Source of the DNA: GWE2-51-13 sp041736705
GTDB lineage: Bacteria; Bacillota_I; Bacilli_A; Erysipelotrichales; Erysipelotrichaceae
Direction: 5' to 3'
Length of the DNA: 64,000 nt
NCBI GenBank assembly: GCA_041736705.1
Contig: JBGSTC010000029.1
Location: 61,564 to 125,563 of the forward strand
Shown: positions 25,588-32,608 of the stretch, piece after piece
Layout: each line of letters opens with the position of its first letter
How positions within the stretch are numbered: position 1 is the first letter of the stretch
The notes under the pieces: generated by a model
What the model was told of the DNA's origin: nothing
Database searches by the model: none
The model's input: the letters and a program-made list of their open reading frames with translations, nothing else
Translations under genes and position numbers: made by a program

Positions 25588-27306
25588 ATGATCAAAAAAT
25601 TCGTCCAGTACTACAAACCGTATAAATTGCTTTTTTTCATCGACATCTTCGCGGCCGTCACGATCGCGTCGCTGGACCTGGTGACACCGCGGTTTTCGAA
25701 CTATCTCATCAGCAGCATCATCCCTAAAGGTAGCCTCCAGCAGCTCTTCACATGGTGTGCGATCCTCGCGGTGGTCTTCATCGCCCGCGTACTCCTTCAA
25801 TACGTGGTCGAATACTGGGGTCATGTCCTGGGCGTGCATATGGAATACGACATGCGCAAGGAAATGTTCGGTCATATCCAGACCTTGCCGATCTCCTATT
25901 TCGACAACATGAAAGTCGGGAAACTGATGTCGCGCCTGGTCAACGACCTCAACGAAATCTCGGAAGTCGCCCACCACGGACCCGAAGACCTGCTGATTTC
26001 AGGAGTGCTTCTGATCGGCAGTTTCACGATGATGTATCTCACCAACACGACCATGGCGATCGCGATGACCTTCCTGGTCCCGTTGATGATTTTCGTCGGG
26101 GTACGCCAAAACCTCAAGTTCCGCAAGGCGTTCCGCGCGATGCGGGAGAAACTCTCCGAAATCAACGCCCAGGCGGAAGACAACTTTTCCGGCATCCGCG
26201 TCGTCAAGGCGTTCAATGCGGAAGAGAAGGAAGAATTGAGTTTCGCCGTCGGAAACGAGAACTTCGCCGTTTCTCGGCGCGGTGCGCTCAAGGTCATGGC
26301 GGAGTTCGGCATGACGGTCAAAGGGTTCATCCTTTTGATCCAACTCACCGTGTTCCTGTTGGGGGGATATCTGGTCTTCAACGGGGAGATGGCGATCGGC
26401 GGTCTGGTCGAATTCATCCTCTATGTCCAGCTCTTCCAGCAACCCATCAACCGGATTTCCGGATTCATCATGCAATACAACGCCGCGATGGCGGGGTTCG
26501 AGCGTTTCCTTGGTGTTTTGGGAATCAAACCGCAGGAAGACCGCGCCGGTGCCGGCGAACTTTCCGACATCAAAGGCGAAGTGACTTTCGACGATGTTTC
26601 CTTCGAATACGGCGACCGCAACGGTAGCCATGTGTTAAGCCATATCAGTTTCAACGTCAAGCCCGGGTCGAAAGTGGCGTTCGTGGGTCCCAGCGGATCC
26701 GGAAAAACCACCTTATGCAGCCTGATCCCGCGCTTCTAAGAGATCGAAGAGGGATCGATCCGGATCGACGATACGGATATCCGCGATATCCGTCTGAAGA
26801 ACCTACGCGACCATGTGGGGATCGTCCAGCAGGACGTCTTCATCTTCGCGGGTACGATCGCACAGAACATCGAATACGGGAAACCCGGCGCGACGCGGGA
26901 CGAAATCATCGCGGCCGCCAAGATGGCGAAGACCTGGGAATTCATCGAACAGCTTCCCGATGGCTTGGATACCTACATCGGCGAGCGCGGCGTCAAGCTC
27001 TCCGGCGGTCAGAAACAGCGGGTTTCACTCGCCCGTATCTTTTTGAAGAACCCGCGGATCCTCCTCTTGGACGAAGCGACAAGCGCCTTGGACAACGAAA
27101 CCGAGAAGCAGATCCAGGAAACCCTGGATGAACTGGCGAAAACACGGACGACGTTCGTGATCGCGCACCGTTTGTCGACCATCACGGATGCGGACGAAAT
27201 CTTCGTGCTCACCAAGGAAGGGATCGTCGAACGGGGAAGCCATGATTTCCTGTTATCCCAAAAAGGATTCTACTACCGTCTCTACCACATGCAGGACAAC
27301 GACTAG
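25588..27306 (+). pseudogene. ABC exporter (MsbA/multidrug type) interrupted by one in-frame TAA
   Basis: This would be a 572-codon half-transporter. A six-helix membrane domain spans residues 1-310, with Walker A GPSGSGKT at 367-374, signature LSGGQ at 471-475, Walker B ILLLDE at 491-496 and the H-loop IAHRLST near 528. Codon 384 (26737-26739) is TAA where the family has Tyr in the motif RFYEIEEG. The frame then continues without any other defect to TAG at 27304. One substitution (TAT or TAC to TAA) explains it. As read, the product ends 10 residues after Walker A and cannot hydrolyse ATP. This is a very recent pseudogene, a sequencing error, or a gene needing read-through. An HTH gene follows after 12 bases. 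Confidence 0.9.
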
Positions 27307-27318
27307 AAAGAGGATCGG

Positions 27319-28518
27319 ATGGACTATCGATTGAATCTACGGAAGGTGGGGGTCATGATCCGCCACTACCGCAACCAAAGGCTCGGTCTATCCGAAAAAG
27401 AGAACTACTCCCAGGATGCTTTCCTGATTACTTCAACCCGACATACGTTTTTCGAATTGCATCCGGGATATCCCGTGTGCTCGCGTGCGACGCTTTCAAG
27501 GATCGAAAACGGTAAGGACATCTACGAAGAGGAACTTTACCGTTTTTTCTTGCGTAAACTCGATCTGGCCTATTGGTTCTCGATCCAAGCCGAAATCCGA
27601 TACGAGGCTTGTTTCCAAGCCCTCGACACGATCTTGCTTCATGGAAGGTCGTGTGAGCTTGATTCGCTCACAGTGCCCAATCGACATCCGGACAACGTCC
27701 TTTATGCCTTCTATGACGACTTGGTCCAAGACGCGATCACCTTTTATCAGACCGGTTGTTTTCCATCCCTTGAAGCGCTCAACCGCGTCAAAGACCTATG
27801 GTATTGCGTCCCGCATCCGCTTAAACCGGCGTATCGGTTCATCTTCGTCCTGGCACGCGTCGTCCATCCGTTCTACGACCGGATCGAACTGGACCCGGTG
27901 TTCGATTGTACGATGAAACATCCTTTGAATGCGCTGGTGGTCGCGATGATCTCGATTTCGGACCATCGGTTCGCCCTCTGTCAGCGGATTCTGAAACGGT
28001 TCGAGGAACAACCGCAGGGCGGGGAGTTGATTTCTCTGATCGTGTCGCATATGCATATGTACTTCAGCGTCGTCACCCTCAAACGGAAACAGGACATCCC
28101 GTCGATCGATGCGGTCGCGCATCCTTTGCATCGTCTGATCCTCGCTTCGTTCTTTCTGAGGCTCGGGAAAGACGCGATCGATCGTCACGACTTCGACGAA
28201 GCCGTCGGTTTCTTCGAGGCGTTCCATGATTTCGACGAACCTTTCTGTGTCTTTTCATCCATCGTCACCCAAGAGCCCTGTTGCAGGGTCGAACTCGTGA
28301 ATCCGAAACTCAAGGTCATCCAGACATATCTGAACCAAGTCAAGTTACGGGATGCTTCGTTTCGGCTTGAGTTCCTCTTGTCCGAAATGTCCCCCGTCCT
28401 TGACGAGACGGACCGCTTCATGAAAATCTGTTTCAAACGCGAAATCCTTGGCTTGGTCAGCGAAACCCGCAAATACAAGAGCCTTTATGACTACATCATC
28501 AAAACGGAGACGCTCTGA
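27319..28518 (+). CDS. Putative transcriptional regulator with split HTH and large C-terminal domain
   Basis: The protein has 399 residues. The first 75 contain an XRE-like helix-turn-helix (IRHYRNQRLGLSE, later YPVCSRATLSRIENGK) in which about 30 residues, including YSQDAFLITSTRHTFFELH, appear inserted between the first helices and the recognition helix. Residues 90-399 are largely helical and resemble no family I can name, though the layout recalls Rgg/PlcR-type peptide-responsive regulators with a helical repeat sensor. It lies 12 bases behind the interrupted ABC exporter and is probably cotranscribed, so it may control that exporter. The start ATG has AGAGGA 6 bases upstream. Function is an inference. 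Confidence 0.6.
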   Translation: MDYRLNLRKVGVMIRHYRNQRLGLSEKENYSQDAFLITSTRHTFFELHPGYPVCSRATLSRIENGKDIYEEELYRFFLRKLDLAYWFSIQAEIRYEACFQALDTILLHGRSCELDSLTVPNRHPDNVLYAFYDDLVQDAITFYQTGCFPSLEALNRVKDLWYCVPHPLKPAYRFIFVLARVVHPFYDRIELDPVFDCTMKHPLNALVVAMISISDHRFALCQRILKRFEEQPQGGELISLIVSHMHMYFSVVTLKRKQDIPSIDAVAHPLHRLILASFFLRLGKDAIDRHDFDEAVGFFEAFHDFDEPFCVFSSIVTQEPCCRVELVNPKLKVIQTYLNQVKLRDASFRLEFLLSEMSPVLDETDRFMKICFKREILGLVSETRKYKSLYDYIIKTETL

Positions 28519-28603
28519 AAAATGTTCGATAATCCATGACTAAACCGTCGATAAGCGGTGCTTGTGCGAGTTCATGCGAAAAACCGAAGGATATGGTAGA
28601 TTA

Positions 28604-28712
28604 ATACAGGCGGGGTTGAGAGACCCTGTTTCTGCCGCCATGCAGGAAGATGAACGCCGGTTCCAACTTTGGTGAAGAAAGAAATCTTGGTCGGTTTCTT
28701 TCTTCGATTTTC
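28604..28712 (+). ncRNA. Candidate structured small RNA of unknown family
   Basis: The 250-base gap between the HTH gene and the YneF gene holds a compact element. GGCGG (28609) pairs with CCGCC (28634) around an inner GGGT/ACCC hairpin, and a perfect 11-bp terminator hairpin follows (28674-28684 with 28695-28705) with GATTTTCTGTTT after it. No good ORF is present, and the yneF promoter begins only afterwards, so the terminator ends a separate transcript. It lacks the signal recognition particle GGAA/AGCAGC signature and does not match 6S, tmRNA, RNase P or a riboswitch I know. Its promoter is not clear (TATGGT at 28592 is one option). It could also be the regulated 3' end of the HTH transcript. 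Confidence 0.5.
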
Positions 28713-28715
28713 TGT

Positions 28716-28743
28716 TTGAAAAGATGTCTAATCATGGTAGAAT
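28716..28743 (+). promoter_or_regulatory. Promoter for the YneF-like gene
   Basis: TTGAAA (28716-28721), a 16-bp spacer and TAGAAT (28738-28743), immediately downstream of the small-RNA terminator. Confidence 0.7.
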
Positions 28744-28768
28744 GTATAAGAAAAAGGATGGTGACGTC

Positions 28769-28987
28769 ATGAATGATTTTTGGCTATCATTAATCAACCT
28801 TCTCATCGGAGGTGCGATCGGTGGCGGGTTGGGTTTCTATTTTACGCGTAAGGCCATGATGAAGCAGTTGAAAGAGAATCCTCCGATCAATGAGAAGATG
28901 ATTCGTGCGATGTTTTTGCAAATGGGAAGAAAGCCTTCCGAAGCACAAATCAAGCAGATCATGAAATCGATGGATCAATATCGTTAG
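28769..28987 (+). CDS. yneF: YneF family small membrane protein (UPF0154)
   Basis: This 72-residue protein has one N-terminal membrane helix containing a glycine-rich stretch (IGGAIGGGLGFYFTRK), then NPPINEKMIRAMFLQMGRKPSEAQIKQIM, the conserved UPF0154 segment. Members are widespread in Bacillota and Mollicutes, and their function is unknown. ATG 28769 is chosen because family members begin with the membrane helix; AAGGA lies about 10 bases upstream. The gene has its own promoter and terminator. In Bacillus yneF lies in the same broad region as plsY-parE-parC, as here. Confidence 0.88.
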   Translation: MNDFWLSLINLLIGGAIGGGLGFYFTRKAMMKQLKENPPINEKMIRAMFLQMGRKPSEAQIKQIMKSMDQYR

Positions 28988-29015
28988 AAACACAGCTTGA
29001 CTGTGTTTTCTTTTT
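28988..29015 (+). terminator. Intrinsic terminator after yneF
   Basis: A perfect 8-bp stem (28988-28995 with 29001-29008), a 5-base loop and a T-rich tail. Confidence 0.85.
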
Positions 29016-29029
29016 CGGGAGGTAAAACC

Positions 29030-29971
29030 ATGATACGTTTCGGAATCCTCGGCTGCGGTAAAATCACCGAACGTTTTTTAAAAGGATGTAAACTTTGCGA
29101 CGAGGTCGTCGTGAGTGCCGCGGCATCCCGGGACTTGCATAAAGCGCAGGCATACTGCGCCTCTCATCAGATCCCTTACGCCTACGGGTCCTACGAAGCC
29201 TTGTGTGCGGACAACACCGTGGATGCGGTCTATATCGCCACCCCGCCGTTTGCCCACTACGAACTCGTGAAAATGGCTTTAAACCAGGGTAAGCATGTCT
29301 TGTGCGAGAAACCTTTCGTCGCAAGCGAACAGGAAGTCGAGGAATTGTTCGAATTGGCGCGTCGTCAAGGAGTGATGCTGATGGAAGCGATGAAGGCGGT
29401 CTTCACCCCGACCACGAAGCAAGTCAAATCGTGGCTCGCCGAAGAGAAAATCGGACGAGTACGATATGCCGAGGCTTCGTATTGCTATCTTTCCCCCTTC
29501 GACCACGACCATTGGGTCTTCGACGCCAAACGGATGGGAGGGGGGATCCTCGACGTAGGGGTCTATGCGATCGCCTACCTCAACGAACTGATTTCCAAAG
29601 ACATCCAGGAAAGCGTCGCCATGGGTACGATCGGCGAAACCGGTTCGGATGAATTCATGCAGATCCTCATCAAGTATGAAAACGGGGTTCAGGCGTCCGT
29701 ACGCGGCGCACTGAACGTGAAAACGAAAAACATCGCCTATTTCTATGGTACGGAAGGATACATCGAAGTCGAGGATTTCTGGAAGACCACGAAGGCGAAA
29801 CTCATACGATACGACGGTGAAAACGAGAATTACGACGGATCGTTTGAAAGCGAATTCTACTTCCAGATCGAACATTTCGTCCAATGCATAAAAAAAGGGA
29901 CCGTTCAAAGTCCCGTGATGGGCGAGCGTGCCAGTCAAGCCGTCATCCGCCTCATCAACTCGCATCTATAA
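29030..29971 (+). CDS. Gfo/Idh/MocA family oxidoreductase
   Basis: This 313-residue NAD(P)-dependent oxidoreductase has an N-terminal Rossmann fold (FGILGCGKITERFL), the catalytic-lysine motif CEKPF near residue 94 and the C-terminal GGGILDVGVYAIAYLNEL helix. The closest resemblance is to the dihydrodiol/xylose dehydrogenase-like branch. The substrate, probably a sugar or polyol, is not readable from sequence. An upstream in-frame start at 28997 lies in the preceding terminator. ATG 29030 follows GGGAGG. The 3' end overlaps the convergent plsY by 6 bases. No promoter is obvious after the terminator. Confidence 0.88.
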   Translation: MIRFGILGCGKITERFLKGCKLCDEVVVSAAASRDLHKAQAYCASHQIPYAYGSYEALCADNTVDAVYIATPPFAHYELVKMALNQGKHVLCEKPFVASEQEVEELFELARRQGVMLMEAMKAVFTPTTKQVKSWLAEEKIGRVRYAEASYCYLSPFDHDHWVFDAKRMGGGILDVGVYAIAYLNELISKDIQESVAMGTIGETGSDEFMQILIKYENGVQASVRGALNVKTKNIAYFYGTEGYIEVEDFWKTTKAKLIRYDGENENYDGSFESEFYFQIEHFVQCIKKGTVQSPVMGERASQAVIRLINSHL

Positions 29972-30580
29972 CCATTTCACCTTGTTTTCATTCCCGTCGC
30001 GCAGACGTTGGATGTTGGAGCGGTGGCGATAGACCACAAGGATCGTCAGAGCGGCGGCTAGAAGCGAAATCATCAGATTGTCCTGGACGAAGAACATCAG
30101 GATTGATGCGAGCGTCACGACGATCATGGCGGATAACGAAACGTATTTCGTGAATTTTAGGATGACGAAAAACAAACCCAGCGGGAAGACGAAGATCCAG
30201 AACACCGCCCAAGGGTCGGCGAAATAGACGGTCACACCCAGATAATAGCCAAACGCGGTCGAAACGGCTTTTCCCCCGCGGAAATTCGCGAAAATCGGAT
30301 AACAGTGGCCGATCGCGGCGGCGAATCCGGTCAGGATCGCGGCGTTGGTATCGCCGGGCATCGCGAGTACGGTGATCGAGATGGCGATGAAGCCCTTCAA
30401 TCCGTCCAATAACGCGACGGAGAAACCGGCCTTGCTTCCCAACACGCGCCCGGCGTTGGTTCCGCCCAGATTCCCGCTACCGAACCCGCGGATGTCTTTA
30501 CCGTAGAACAGCTTACCGATGACCAGGGCGAACGGGATCGACCCGAACAGATAACCCAACAGAATCGCGAAGTAGATCAT
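29966..30580 (-). CDS. plsY: Glycerol-3-phosphate acyltransferase PlsY
   Basis: This 204-residue polytopic membrane enzyme transfers acyl groups from acyl-phosphate to glycerol-3-phosphate, the first step of phospholipid synthesis. Conserved loops are GSGNLGGTNAGRVLG (about residues 35-49), DGLKGFIA (about 58-65) and NFRGGKAVSTAFG (about 97-109). Length is standard. GAAGG precedes the start. It diverges from parE, exactly as yneS (plsY) does in Bacillus. The convergent oxidoreductase gene overlaps its last codons. Confidence 0.95.
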   Translation of the reverse strand: MIYFAILLGYLFGSIPFALVIGKLFYGKDIRGFGSGNLGGTNAGRVLGSKAGFSVALLDGLKGFIAISITVLAMPGDTNAAILTGFAAAIGHCYPIFANFRGGKAVSTAFGYYLGVTVYFADPWAVFWIFVFPLGLFFVILKFTKYVSLSAMIVVTLASILMFFVQDNLMISLLAAALTILVVYRHRSNIQRLRDGNENKVKWL

Positions 30581-30604
30581 GTACGTACCTTCTTTCCGAT
30601 TTTC

Positions 30605-30632
30605 ATTATACCAAAACCGTTCGACCTGTCAT
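30605..30632 (-). promoter_or_regulatory. Promoter for plsY
   Basis: On the minus strand: ATGACA (30632-30627), a 16-bp spacer and a perfect TATAAT (30610-30605). Its -35 box directly abuts the -35 of the divergent parE promoter. Confidence 0.75.
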
Positions 30633-30660
30633 TTGTTTTTCATCTTTTCTTGTGTATAAT
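30633..30660 (+). promoter_or_regulatory. Promoter for parE-parC
   Basis: TTGTTT (30633-30638), a 16-bp spacer and a perfect TATAAT (30655-30660). It is back to back with the plsY promoter. Confidence 0.65.
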
Positions 30661-30682
30661 TGACAATGGAGAGGGGATTCGC

Positions 30683-32608
30683 ATGGCAGCAACTAAAAAA
30701 TACGATGAGACGAGCATCCAGATCCTGGAAGGACTTGAAGCCGTACGAAAACGCCCCGGGATGTACATCGGATCGACCGATGCACGGGGTCTTCACCATT
30801 TAGTGTGGGAAATCGTGGACAACGCGATCGACGAAGCGCTCAACGGATACGGGAAGACCATCAAGATCACCATCGAGAAAAACAACGTGATCCAAGTCGA
30901 GGATGAAGGACGCGGCATGCCGGTGGGCATGCATAGTTCAGGAGTCCCCGCACTACAGGTCATTTTCAGCGTGCTTCACGCCGGAGGGAAGTTCGGCGGA
31001 GAGGGCGGATACAAGACCGCGGGCGGATTGCACGGGGTCGGCGCTTCGGTCGTCAACGCCTTGAGTTCTTGGTTGGAAGTCACGGTCGCCTACGATGGCA
31101 GCCTATACCAGATGAAGTTCAGCGACGGCGGGAAGAAAGTTTCGCCTTTGATCCACTTAGGGAAAACCAATAAGTCCGGAAGCATCGTCCGTTTTTTGGC
31201 CGACAAGTCGGTGTTTTCGACCTTGGACTACAATATCGCCCTCATCAACGAACGGGCACGCGAAAGCGCGTTCCTGTTAAAAGGCATCACGATGATCGTC
31301 AAGGACGAACGCACTCAAAAAACGGAAACCTACCACTATGAAAAAGGGTTGGACGCCTTCCTCGAGTATCTCAACGAGGACCGGACCGTCCTACATAAAA
31401 CACTCTCGTTTTTCGGCACCTTCAACGACATCGGGGTGGAAGTCGCGCTTCAATACACCGACGACTATCAGGAAAACACCTATTCCTTCGTGAATCTTGT
31501 GCGGACGGCCGACGGCGGGACGCATGAGATCGGCTATAAATCCGCACTGACCAAGACGATGAACGATTTCGCACGGAAACTCGGGATCCTTAAGGAAAAA
31601 GACAAGAATTTCGAAGGGAACGACATCCGCGAGGGATTGACTTCCGTGGTTTCGGTAACCGTCCCTGAGAAAATACTGCAGTTTGAAGGGCAGACCAAAG
31701 GGAAATTGGGAACGCCGGACGCGAAGTCGGCGGTCGAGAACTTCGTTTCCGAAAAACTGATGTTTTATCTTGAAGAGAACCGCGATTTCGCGACGATGAT
31801 CCTTAAGAAGATCCAGAAGGCGTCACAAGCGAGGGAAGCCGCAAGGAAGGCGCGCGAAGATGCGCGCAAGGGAAAGAAGAACGGTCGCAGCGAACGGATC
31901 CTTTCCGGGAAACTTTCGCCGGCGCAATCCAAGGATTCACGTAAGAACGAACTGTTCCTGGTGGAAGGCGATTCCGCCGGTGGCAGCGCGAAGCAGGGAA
32001 GGGATAGCAAATACCAGGCGATCCTGCCGCTGCGTGGGAAAGTCCTCAATACGGAAAAAGCGAGTCTGGGGGAAATCGAAAAGAACGAAGAACTCAACAC
32101 CATCATCCATGCTCTGGGTGCCGGTGCGGGCAGCGATTTCGAGGTCGAGGACTGCAACTACGGCAAGGTCATCCTGATGACCGACGCCGATACCGACGGT
32201 GCGCATATCCAGGTTCTTTTACTGACGTTCTTCTACCGCTATATGCGCACTCTGATCGAGACGGGGCATGTCTACATCGCCCAGCCTCCGCTCTTCAAGA
32301 TCACCCGCGGCAAAACCATCGAATATGCCTATGACGAAAGCGAACTGCAGGAAAAACTGAAACGGATCGGGAAGAGCGAGATCCAACGCTATAAAGGTCT
32401 GGGTGAAATGAACGCCGAACAGTTGTGGGAAACGACGATGGATCCCTCCAAGCGCGCATTGATCCAGGTCTCGTTGGACGATGCGATCGCGGCGCAACGC
32501 ACGGTTTCCGTACTGATGGGCGATAAAGCCAACTTGCGGCGCGAATGGATCGAAGACAACGTCTCTTTCACCATGGAAGACCGCTTCGAGACGGAGATGA
32601 AGCCATGA
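30683..32608 (+). CDS. parE: DNA topoisomerase IV subunit B
   Basis: This is a 641-residue ATPase subunit. The GHKL ATP-binding domain holds RKRPGMYIGS, EIVDNAIDEAL and DEGRGMP within the first 80 residues, followed by a transducer domain and a TOPRIM domain with VEGDSAGGSAKQGRD (near residue 425) and MTDADTDGAH (near 500). With ParC it decatenates daughter chromosomes. It is called ParE rather than GyrB from the RGLHHLVWEIVDNAIDEA pattern, its partner and its position beside plsY as in Bacillus. ATG 30683 follows GAGAGGGG. Its stop overlaps the parC start (ATGA). Confidence 0.94.
   Translation: MAATKKYDETSIQILEGLEAVRKRPGMYIGSTDARGLHHLVWEIVDNAIDEALNGYGKTIKITIEKNNVIQVEDEGRGMPVGMHSSGVPALQVIFSVLHAGGKFGGEGGYKTAGGLHGVGASVVNALSSWLEVTVAYDGSLYQMKFSDGGKKVSPLIHLGKTNKSGSIVRFLADKSVFSTLDYNIALINERARESAFLLKGITMIVKDERTQKTETYHYEKGLDAFLEYLNEDRTVLHKTLSFFGTFNDIGVEVALQYTDDYQENTYSFVNLVRTADGGTHEIGYKSALTKTMNDFARKLGILKEKDKNFEGNDIREGLTSVVSVTVPEKILQFEGQTKGKLGTPDAKSAVENFVSEKLMFYLEENRDFATMILKKIQKASQAREAARKAREDARKGKKNGRSERILSGKLSPAQSKDSRKNELFLVEGDSAGGSAKQGRDSKYQAILPLRGKVLNTEKASLGEIEKNEELNTIIHALGAGAGSDFEVEDCNYGKVILMTDADTDGAHIQVLLLTFFYRYMRTLIETGHVYIAQPPLFKITRGKTIEYAYDESELQEKLKRIGKSEIQRYKGLGEMNAEQLWETTMDPSKRALIQVSLDDAIAAQRTVSVLMGDKANLRREWIEDNVSFTMEDRFETEMKP

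Noticed and set aside
28604..28712. Reading the element before yneF as signal recognition particle RNA
   Set aside because: The domain IV signature (GGAA tetraloop followed by GGAAGCAGC) is absent.
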